Shown here: one piece after another, positions 25,701 through 37,700 of the stretch | Layout: every line of letters begins with the position of its first letter | Numbering within the stretch: position 1 is the first letter of the stretch | Origin: Liolophura sinensis | Lineage: Eukaryota; Mollusca; Polyplacophora; Chitonida; Chitonidae | Length of the DNA stretch: 60,000 bases | Reading direction: 5' to 3' | Assembly: GCF_032854445.1 (NCBI RefSeq) | Contig: NC_088305.1 | Span: 24,463,400 to 24,523,399 of the forward strand | Made by a program: the position numbers and the translations under genes | The notes under the pieces: generated by a model | What the model was told of the DNA's origin: nothing | Database searches by the model: none | What the model saw: the letters and a program-made list of their open reading frames with translations, nothing else

Positions 25701-28700
25701 AGTTGTAGGCATTGTTGCAGTCGGAGATTTGGCGGCCATGGGAGTGGTGACAGCAGTAGGTGCAGTTCTATTATAAGGTGGAGTGCTGATAGGGGTGGAT
25801 GCAGTTGTAGGCATTGTTGCAGTCGAAGAGCTGGTGGCCATGGGAGTGGTGGCAGCAGTAGGTGCAGTTCTATTATAAGGTGTAGTACTAATAAGGGTGG
25901 ATGCAGCTGTAGGTATTGTTGTAGTAGAAGACCTGGTGGCCATGGGAGTGGTGGCAACTGCAGGTGCAGTTCTACTATGAGGTGGAGTGCTGATAGGGAT
26001 AGATGCAGTTGTTGGCATTGTTGCAGTCGAAGGCTTGGTGGCCAAGGGAGTGGTGGCAGCTGTAGGTGCAGTTCTACTATAAGGTGCTGTTCTGATAGAA
26101 GTGGATGCAGTTGTAGGCATTGTTACAGTGGAAGACTTGGTGGCCATGGGAGTGGTGATAGCTGTCGGAGTTGTTCTACTATAAGGTGCCGTACTGATAG
26201 GGATAGCTGCAGTTGTAGGCACTGTTGCAGCCGAAGATTTGGTGGTTATGGGAGTGGTGACAGCTGTAGGTGCTGTTGTACTATAAGGTGTAATACTGAC
26301 AGGGGTGGATGCAGTTGTAGGCATTGTTGCAGTCGAAGACTTGGTGGCCAAAGGAGTAGTGACAGCAGTAGGTGCAGTTGTACTATAAGGTGCAGTACTA
26401 ATAGGGATGGATGCAGTTGTAGGCATTGTTGTAGTCGAAGACTTGGTGGCCATGGGAGTTGTGACAGCTGTAAGCGTTGTTGTACTATAAGATGCAGTAC
26501 TGATAGGGGTGGATGCAGTTGTAGGGATTGTTGCAGTCGAAGACTTGGTGGCCACAGGAGTGGTGACAGCTGTTGGTGCAGTTGTACTATAAGGTGCTGT
26601 ACTGCTAGGCATGGATGCAGTTGTAGGCATTGTTGCAGTCGAAGACTTGGTGGCCATGGGAGTGGTGACAGCTGTCGGTGCAGTTCTATTATAAGGTGGA
26701 GTGCTGATAGGGATGGATGCAGTTGTAGGCACTGTTGCAGTCGAAGACCTTGTGGCCATGCGAGTGGTGGCAGCTGTAAGCGTTGTTGTACTATAAGGTG
26801 CTGTACTGATAGGGGTGGATGCAGTTGTAGGCATTGTTGCAGTCGAAGACTTGGTGGCCATAGGAGTGGTGACAGCTGTTGGTGCAGTTGTACTATAAGG
26901 TGCTGTACTAATAGGCATGGATGCAGTTGTAGGCATTGTTGCAGCCGAAGATTTGGTGGCTATGGGAGTGGTGAGAGCTGTAGGTGCTGTTGTACTATAA
27001 GGTGTAGTACTAATAAGGGTGGATGTACTTGTAGGCATTGTTGCAGTCGAAGACTTGGTGGCCAAGAGAGTAGTGACAGCAGTAGGTGCAGTTGTACTAT
27101 AAGGTGCTGTTCTGATAGGGGTGGATGCAGTTGTAGGCATTGTTGCAGTCGAAGACCTTGTGGCCATGGGAGTGGTGACAGCAGCAGGTGCAGTTGTACT
27201 ATAAGGTGCTGTACTGATAGTGGTGGATGCAGTTGTAGGCATTGTTGCAGTCGAAGACCTGGTGGCCAAGGGAGTGGTGGCAGCTGAAGGTGCAGTTCTA
27301 TTATAAGGTGGAGTGATGATACGGATGGATGCAGTTGTAGGCACTGTTGCAGTCGAAGGCTTGGTGGCCATGGGAGTGGTGACAGAAGTAGGTGCAGTTC
27401 TACTATAAGGTGCTGTTCTGATAGAGGTGGATGCAGTTGTAGGCATTGTTGCAGCCGAAGATTTGGTGGCCTTGGGAGTGGTGACAGCTGTAGGTGCTGT
27501 TGTACTATAAGGTGTAGTACTAATAGGGGTGGATGCACTTGTAGGCATTGTTGCAGTCGAAGACTTGGTGGCCAAGAGAGTAGTGACAGCAGTAGGTGCA
27601 GTTGTACTATAAGGTGGAGTGCTGATAGGGATGGATGCAGTTGTAGGCACTGTTGCAGTCGAAGGCTTGGTGGCCATGGGAGTGGTGACAGAAGTATGTG
27701 CAGTTCTACTATAAGGTGCTGTTCTGATAGAGGTGGATGCAGTTGTGGGCATTGTTGCAGCCGAAGATTTGGTGGCCATGGGAGTGGTGACAGCTGTAGG
27801 TGCTGTTGTACTATAAGGTGTAGTACTAATAGGGGTGGATGCACTTGTAGGCATTGTTGCAGTCGAAGACTTGGTGGCCAAGAGAGTAGTGACAGCAGTA
27901 GGTGCAGTTGTACTATAAGGTGCTGTTCTCATGGGGGTGGATGCAGTTGTAGGCATTGTTGCAGTCGAAGACCTTGTGGCCATGGGAGTGGTGACAGCAG
28001 CAGGTGCAGTTGTACTATAAGATGCTGTACTGATAGGGGTGGATGCAGTTGTAGGCATTGTTGCAGTCGAAGAGCTGGTGGCCAAGGGAGTGGTGGCAGC
28101 TGTAGGTGCTGTTGTACTATAAGGTGTAGTACTGATAGGGATGGATGCACTTGTAGGCATTGTTGCAGTAGAAGACTTGGTGGCCAAGAGAGTAGTGACA
28201 GCAGTAGGTGCAGTTGTACTATAAGGTGCTGTTCTGATAGGGGTGGATGCAGTTTTAGGCATTGTTGCAGTCGAAGACCTTGTGGCCATGGGAGTGGTGA
28301 CAGCAGCAGGTGCAGTTGTACTATAAGGTGCTGTACTGATAGTGGTGGATGCAGTTGTAGGCATTGTTGCAGTCGAAGAGCTGGTGGCCAAGGGAGTGGT
28401 GGCAGCTAAAGGTGCAGTTCTATTATAAGGTGGAGTGCTGATAGGGATGGATGCAGTTGTAGGCATTGTTGCAGTCGAAGGCTTGGTGGCCATGGGAGTG
28501 GTGACAGAAGTAGGTGCAGTTCTACTATGAGGTGCTGTTGTGATAGAGGTGGATGCAGTTGTAGGCATTGTTGCAGTCGAAGACTTGGTGGCCATGGGAG
28601 TGGTGACAGTTGTCGGTGCAGTTCTACTATAAGGTGCAGTACTGATAGGGATAGATGCAGTTGTAGGCATTGTTGCAGCCGAAGATTTGGTGGTCATGGG

Positions 28701-31700
28701 AGTGGTGACAGAAGTAGGTACTGTTGTACTATAAGGTGTAGAACTGATAGGGATGGTTGCAGTTGTAGGCATTGTTGCAGTCGAAGATTTGGTGGCCATG
28801 GGAGTGGTGACAGCTGTAGGTGCAGTTGTACTATAAGGTGGAGTGCTGATAGGGGTGGAAGCAGTTGTAGGCATTGTTGCAGTCGGAGATTTGGCGGCCA
28901 TGGGAGTGGTGACAGCAGTAGGTGCAGTTCTATTATAAGGTGGAGTGCTGATAGGGGTGGATGCAGTTGTAGGCATTGTTGCAGTCGAAGAGCTGGTGGC
29001 CATGGGAGTGGTGACAGCAGTAGGTGCTGGTGTACTATAAAATGTGGTACTGATAGGGGTGGATGCAGTTGTAGGCATTGTTGCAGTCGAAGACCTTGTG
29101 GCCATGGGAGTGGTGACAGCTGTAGGTGCAGTTCTACTATAAGGTGCTGTTCTGATAGAAGTGGATGCAGTTGTAGGCATTGTTACAGTGGAAGACTTGG
29201 TGGCCATGGGAGTGGTGACAGCTGTCGGAGTAGTTCTACTATAAGGTGCCGTACTGATAGGGATAGCTGCAGTTGTAGGCATTGTTGCAGCCGAAGATTT
29301 GGTGGTTATGGGAGTGGTGACAGCTGTAGGTGCTGTTGTACTATAAGGTGTAGTACTGATAGGGATGGATGCAGTTGTAGGCATTGTTGCAGCCGAAGAT
29401 TTGGTGGCCATGGGAGTGGTGGCAGCAGCAGGTGCAGTTGTACTATAAGGTGGAGTGCTGATAGGGGAGGAAGCAGTTGTAGGCATTGTTGCAGTCGAAG
29501 ACCTTGTGGCCATGGGAGTGGTGACAGCTGTAGGTGCAGTTGTACTATAAGGTGTAGTAATGATAGGGGTGGATACAGTTGCAGGCATTGTTGCAGTCGA
29601 AGATTTGGTGGCCATGGGAGTGGTGACAGCAATAGGTGCTGTTGTAGTATAAGGTGTGGTACCGATATGGGTGGATGCAGTTGTAGGCATTGTTGCAGTG
29701 GAAGACTTGGTGGCCATGGGAGTGGTGACAGCTGTCGGTGCAGTTCTACTATAAGGTGGAGTGCTGATAGGGGTGGATGCACTTGTAGGCATTGTTGCAG
29801 TCGAAGACTTGGTGGCCAAGGGAGTAGTGACAGCTGTAGGTGCAGTTGTACTATAAGGTGCTGTTCTGATAGGGGTGGATGCAGTTGTAGGCATTGTTGC
29901 AGTCGAAGACTTTGTGGCCATGGGAGTGGTGACAGCAGTAGGTGCAGTTCTACTAAAAGGTGCAGTGCTTGTAGGGATGGATGCAGTTGTAGGCATTGTT
30001 GCAGTCGAAAACTTCATGGCCATGGGAGTGGTGAAAACTGTAGACGTTGTTGTACTATAAGGTGCAGTGCTGATAGGCATGGATGCAGCTGTAGGCATTG
30101 TTGCAGTCGAAGACGTTGTGGCTTTGGGAGTGGTGACAGCTGTAGGTACAGTTCTATTATAAGGTGGAGTGCTGATAGGGATGGATGCAGTTGTAGGCAC
30201 TGTTGCAGTCGAAGACCTTGTGGCCATGGGAGTTGTGGCAGCTGTAAGCGTTGTTGTACTATAAGGTGCAATACTGATAGGGATGGATGCAGTTGTAGGC
30301 ATTGTTGCAGTCGAAGACTTGGTGGCCATGGGAGTGGTGGCAACTGCAGGTGCAGTTCTACTATAAGGTGGAGTGGTGATAAGGATGGATGCAGTTGTAG
30401 GCATTGTTGCAGTCGAAGACTTGGTGGCCATTGGAGTGGTGGCAGCTGTAGGTGCAGTTGTACTATAAGGTGCAGTACTGATAGGGGTGGATGCAGTTGT
30501 AGGCATTGTTGTAGTCGAAGACTTGGTGGCCATGGGAGTGGTGGCAGCTGTAGGTGCAGTTCTATTGTAATGTGCAGTACTGATAGGGATGGATATAGTT
30601 GTAGGCATTGTTGCAGTCGAAGACTTGGTGGCCATAGGAGTGGTGAAAACTGTAGACGTTGTTGTACTATAAGGTGGAGTGGTGATAGGCATGGATGCAG
30701 TTGTAGGCATTGTTGCAGTGGAAGATTTGGTGGCCATGGGTGTGGTGACAGCTGTAGGTGCAGTTCTATTATAAGGTGGAGTGCTGATAGGGATGGATAT
30801 AGTTGTAGGCATTGTTGCAGTCGAAGACTTGGTGGCCCATAGGAGTTGTGACAGCAGTAGGTTGCAGTTCTATTATAAGGTGGAGTGCTGATAGGGATGG
30901 ATGCAATTGTAGGCATTGTTGCAGTGGAAGATTTGGTGGCCATGGGTGTGGTGACAGCAGTAGGTGCTGTTGTACTAAAAGGTGCAGTGCTGATAGGGAT
31001 GGATGCAGTTGTAGGCATTGTTGCAGTCGAATACTTGGTGGCCATGGGAGTGGTGACAGCTGTAGGTGCAGTTGTACTATAAGTGTAGTACTGATAGGGG
31101 TGGATGCAGTTGTAGGCATTGTTGCAGTCGAAGACTTGGTGGCCATGGGAGTGGTGACAGCTGTAGGTGCAGTTGTACTATAAGGTGTAGTACTGGTAGG
31201 GGTGGATGCAGTTGTAGGCATTGTTGGCGTTGAAGGTTTTGTGGCCATTGGAGTGGTGGCATCTGTAGGTGCTGTTGTACTATAAGGTGGAGTACTGATA
31301 GGGATCGAGGCAGTTGTAGGCATTGTTGCAGTTGAAGACTTGGTGGCTATGGGAGTGGTGACAGCCTTGTAGTTGCTGTTGTACTATAAGGTGGAGTACT
31401 GATAGGGATGGATGCGTTTGTAGGCCTAGCCGTAGCCGAAGGGATGGTACCCATAAGAGTGGTGGCAGCTGTAGGTGCTGTTTTTCTGTATGGTGTGGCA
31501 CTGATAGGGGTGGATACAGCTGTAGGCCTAATTGCTGTGAAAGGCGTGGTACCCATAGGAGTTGTACTGTAAGGCGTGGTACGGATAAGGGTGGGTGGAG
31601 TTGGAGGCTTTGTTGCAGCCGAAGGCGTGGTACTTACAGAAGTGGTGAAAGCTGTAGCTACAGTTGTACCATATGGTTTGGCACTTATATTGGTGGATGC

Positions 31701-34700
31701 AGTTGTAGATCTTGCTGTAGTCAAAGGAGTTGTACCCACAGTAGTGCTCGCCGCTGTGAGCGCTGTTGTACCATAAGGTGTGGTACTGATAGGGATGGAT
31801 ATTTCTGTAGGCCTTGTAGTCGAAGGCGTGGTGCCCATATGAGTGGTGACAGCCGAAGGTGCTGTTGTGGTATAAGGTGTGGTAGTCCTAAAGGCTGTTG
31901 CTCCTTGCGTTGTTGTAGTCATGGTGGTCATTGTTGGAATGCTCACTGTAGGTGGTTTGGGCGTTGTCGCAGCTGTTATTGTTGATGGGGTTAAAGGTGG
32001 TTTGACTGGAAACCAAATGGAATTGAAGAAAATATAATCGTTTACACTTTGGTCTATACTTGGTGGGAGAGGTAATTTTTGATAATTAGCAAATCCTATC
32101 TTAGGTTCACTGTATGGGGGTAGCCTCAGACTTGGAATAAAGTTGAGGTGTTTTCTTGTACATAAATCTACGAAATTTTATACTATGAAAACAATCAGAA
32201 GAGGACTAACATTTGATAAGTATCCATCTATGTGTGCCGTTTGCTTGGTTTACACTATGACATCCATGTCACGTTTATACCCGAGAAGGGCATCACAATG
32301 GGTTTAGGTAGAAATGTATGTAGGAAGTTGGCTGTATGAATTAAGCATTAAAACTAGAGGCATTCTGTAACTACTAGATCTCCTGTAGCTGTATAATAAA
32401 GTAACCAGCTTTTCCAAAGTTCCAAGACAGAGAGATTAAAGCGTCAAATTCTTAGTGAAATCATGAGGGATTGTTTCCCATAATTCATGAGGATGACTCA
32501 AGAATATTTCTCTCATGTGACGCCTGCCAGCGTTATGGTGGGAGAAAACCGGGGAGAATCCGGAGGAAACCCACGACCATCCGCAGATTACTGGTAGAGC
32601 ATCCCACAAACGGCCAGAGAGGAAGCCAGCATGAGCTGAATTTGAACTCACAGAGACCGCATTGGTGAGAGGCTCCTGCGGCATTTCGCCGATCTGGAAA
32701 ACCAACAACTTGCCAATAATTTCTACTATGAATCTCCAGGAAATCCTACTCAATGCAGATTAAAATTATCCGACATATTTTTGTTCACAAGATATACAGT
32801 GGTAGCCTCAAACAAAGCGTACCACTGAGATGGAAGACGGGGACTTCCTACTTTCATACTGTGACCAAAATGTGTCTCTAGAGATGGCACAAAGTATGCA
32901 TGGTGACAATGTAAATCTTATAAATATCTTGTAAACATAGGCTAATGGCTGCAAGAAATTTTATATATTTATTTATTTGATTAGGTTTTAATTCGGTTTG
33001 ATTGGGCCACTAAAACTAGGTGTTCCGTTTATATAACACCTTTCTGACACAGCTTAAAACGCGTCCTTTTATAGGTAGTACGTCGCCATGGTAGCTGCGT
33101 GCGTTTTGTGAAACGGGTCCCTGGTGTCGTACAAAAACTAGAGATATATCTGTTATAGTAAACATGTCAAATGCTGAAACAGTAATGTCGTGTAACACAA
33201 GTAGTTCGAAAAGCAAGACTTTGTGTTAATGATAAATCTATTCAGTCAAATGATCTAATATTAAGGTATGTATTACTGGCCATATCCTGATAGCATTCCT
33301 CACTGTATTCAAGATGGCTATACACATTACACAAATCACTTCCAAGACATGTTAGTAACCAAAAAAAATCCACATCAGCGCAACTTAAATCAGACTTCAA
33401 ATATCTTAATGGATGCAGTTCTTGTCAATAAAGTAGTAAACATTTCATGAAATCATTTTTAGACACCGATTTCAAATGTCTGTTATTTTCCTTCCTACTG
33501 TTTGTACTCGGTCTGAGCTTTTTTGTGGCATACCCCCGACGTAAAACTTTTGAAGTTTGTTTGGTGAATGTGACGGAAAAATTTCTGTACTCCTGATAGG
33601 AAATATATAACATAACCTTCAGAAGTAATGTACTTCTTGTTACTCGAGTACGCATTTCTCTCGAAAAACATTGCCAGTGGCTGACTTCAGTCAACTATGC
33701 GTGAAGCAAATGTTTCTTAAATTTGCATTTGTTTAAGAGATTTCCACTATCAAAACTAAGAATTTAACTTTGACTGCACAAACGGACTCATGAGCGCATA
33801 ATGATGTTATTCGAGAATATTATCTACTCGGGTGAGTGAGACAGAAACTAATGCTTGTCACACTAAAGCTTTTCTTGGAGAGACTTCCTTATTGCATACA
33901 TTTCATATATGATATCTTCTGGTTTATAAAAACCCATTGCTAGGCTTTTATCTCCAGTGTGAAATCCGGTTTTCTTGGAAAGAGTACAAGAAAGCCTGAA
34001 CACTCACCTTTAGACGTTGTTTGGCCTGTAAAAGAGAAGAAGAAAAGATGCAAAGATATGCTCCATGTTAGATTAGCTAGAAATGAATTTATTTCATCTT
34101 TTCACTTATACGACGTCAGCAAAATGAACTTAAAGATTGGTGTAAAAACACTGGCCTGCATACAAGTACATGGTGAGGTGATTTATTCCTTAAGATTACG
34201 TCAATGAAAAACTTAAAGGCACGTATTTGCAAACTGAAAGTGTTCACTAAACAATGACTCAGGTTTCTGATAGAAACAGAATAGGTCTCACGGCCAAGAC
34301 AGTTGATTTCGTCACTTCCGTCCCCACAGTCGTCATGGCCGTCACACCGTGCTGACACCGGAAGACACTCCATATGTCCCCTCTGAACACTGGAAGTGAG
34401 TGATGGGATTACACGGGGTCGGTGTGCTGACTGAAGTAAAGATTGAGTGAAGTAAAGCGAAGTATTAATCTGTGGACTGCTGGATTTTTTTTATTGCTGT
34501 AACTGCTAATGATTTAATTCATTATGAAAGATGGTTGCTCATGACAGACAGAGAAAATTGATGGCTTGAATGTTGACTGATCGCCTATTCCATGCTATGA
34601 TTGATAACGTGACGAGTAATTCATATATTTATTTGATTGGAGTTTTACACCATACTCAGGAATATTTCACCTATACGAAGGTATCCAGCATACTGGTGGG

Positions 34701-37700
34701 AAACATACGACCATACGCAGGTTGCTAGCAGATATTCCCAACGAAGAGGCAGCTTGAGCTGGACTTGAATCCACAGCGAAGATACAGGTGAGAGGCTAAT
34801 GGAGTATTGTGTTGCACTAGCACGTTTACCATTAGACCACGTGATGAATTATACAATTTACGATTTCATTGATGTTATCATCTCTGTGGACTGATTTACA
34901 GCGCGTTGCAATGTTTCACAAACTCTAAGCCCGATTTATTATAGATTCAGTGATTGATGACGGGGACAGGCGTAGCCTTCGGATTAAAAAATGGTGCCTT
35001 TATTAATGATATTGTTAATCATTTAATAACAAAATGATTAATTCCTTGCATAATCTGCCTATTGATTTCAAATCATTTTCACACCAAAGACGACCTCGAG
35101 ATTGATGTAATAATTAAGCCGACAACTTGAAGCAAACATTGTCTTACTTAATACATACAATTAGTGTTTCCGAACTGTTTAATCTCTTTGAGGTCATGTT
35201 TTAACATATTACATTTTATTGTTGTACATAATCTTTATTGTTTTTGCCAGTTTTATTGTTTTACGAATTACAAATATCGAAGCTGATCCGATGATTCTGG
35301 CTTACGAGACGTTCTTAGTAGTCGGTTATTGCAATACGGCATTTTTTATAAAGAGACAATGAAAGAAGTCATACTCAGGCAGTTGTCTTCATCGGAATTG
35401 TCAAACTGTCCGCAGTCCGCATCGCCGTCACACTGGTACTCGCCAGGGATACACAGCCTCGTGGCACACTGGAACTCGCCGCTCTCGCATTCTGGGGGCG
35501 CTGCTCGGTGAAACGACAGAATCGGAGAGTGAGCAGGGCAGCGGCAATGACACATGTCAATGACCACAACAACAGCAACAGACGTGACACACGAACAGTG
35601 GAAAAAAAAACAGTTGACCCCGATATCGAGTTACTACAGTTTGCATAGTTTCTATATCAGTTACCACCTCGGGGTTCGATTTGACATCTCGGGGACCGAG
35701 TTGCCATCGTCATTTCATTACCATTATCAGTTTTGTCTATAAATTAGCTTAAACACGTGACTAAAAGGTGACGTTGCATCACCTGACTTACCACAGTCTA
35801 TTTCATCCGATCTGTCATCACAGTCAAACATCGTGTCGCAACGGTATTCTCCCAGAATGCACCTGCTTCCGTCTAAGCACTGGAAATGGTCAGCGGGACA
35901 AGCTGTGGAGTGTCAACACAACCAGGATGACTAATTGTCCCAGATTCATGTATTAAAGGAGTTCAATTTCAAGAGTGGAGAAAACTGGAGTTTACTGTTA
36001 AGTTGAGTCTCCAGAGTTAAGGGAATACAAACATCAACAACAGGATTTAACCGAACTAATCTCAATATTCATAGACGAATTAAATCGGAACAACGCACAT
36101 GTATCGTATACTTTTTCCAACTTAGTTACATTAGAGAGTTCCCCAATAGTATTCCTCTTGTACAAATGTCACGACAGTACATCCCTCCTTGTTTTCAAAA
36201 TAAAATCATCAACTAATATATATCAGCTGTGTTACTCTGTTACACTTCTATAACATGATAATCAAATGACCAGATCATATCCGTTTTAGAATTTTAAAAT
36301 GAATGCTGACATCTGCAAACTTTATTCAACAATATCACCGGTTATTTGCGAAATATTTAACCTGAAATTAATGCTCATATGTGGTTTGCAAATGACCTAC
36401 AGTCGTAATTCAGTTTCCTAAAAATATTGATCAACACTCATGACAGTGACTTTAATGTCTTAGAGTTCAAGTTTTCTTAAATCAAAAAATCCAAACTGGA
36501 CAATTGAAAAACTTGGACTTTTAAACACCAAGACATATCCTGAATTAAACACACTGTAACATCACTTCTGGTAGAAGAACCTACAGCACATAGTTTATGT
36601 CAGAACAAAGTTATTGTATCTGGCTGGTAAATGTCTGGCGCTCACAGGTCTACAGCTTGGGGTGGCAGTTAAGAATCTGATTCAAGCTCTCCAATGGACG
36701 CGTTATCACACTGACCCACGCCGTAGGGCCGCTAACTTTCTCAATTATGTCCAAGTTTTCCACTTTATTCAGCTTTCTTCCACTTTTGATCGCAAGTGGA
36801 AGAGAATTCTCCCGGCGGTTTGCGCGACCGGCTTTACCTGCCGATTAAGATGAATTTTCGCATCATAGTCTTTCATTTTTCCAACTCCTTGAAAGCACTA
36901 TTTGAACACAGTTAAGAAATCAATGTCTGTCTGCAGATTGTTAATTTCTGGTCCTAACTTTAACACACCAAGTTCAATGCTTGTATTTCGGCCTAGTAGA
37001 GCCTGTCCCTTTTCCTCCACTTTTCCTCCACATTCTTCTGCGTTTACCTGTATGTTGTTCGCTACTGTTTTCTATCACTGATAGCGATTTATCTGATCCA
37101 CGTGTGTACAGCCGTTTACTACATTTGCTCATCCCAGTATACCGTACTTTTTGGCATTTTATGTTTCCCATGCAGGTCGATCTATAATATTACACTAGCC
37201 CCTGACTCAATTAACATATGTTGACTGACCCAATGTTCCTTGGGATTGTTCATTCCTTTGTTGTATTGCCACCCATACGAAACATGAATTCCTCACTGTC
37301 ACTCTACTAGCGTGTAGTTAACTTTACCTTTCCCCCTTGTTCTGAGTTGCATTTATTGTGTTCCTTGTTGTCGCTGTACTGTCGAGTGTGTGTTTTCGTT
37401 CCATACATTTTCACAAACTGGTCCGGTGAATTACATTTCCCGCACGTTTTTCTTTAGCAGGTCAGTTTTTACCTCTTTGTCTGTGACCTGAGTAACAATG
37501 TCTGAAACATTTGGGACCTTTTGCGTTTCTTTCTAGTTGATTGTGTTCATGTTCAGACATTTTTTTGACCGTTTCTTTCACAATGTTAGGATTCGATTCA
37601 CTTTCCATTTCAGCAGCTTGGGATAAAGCAGGCTCAAAATCACCCATACGAAACATGAATTCCTCACTGTCACTCTACTGCGTGTAGTTAACTTACCTTT

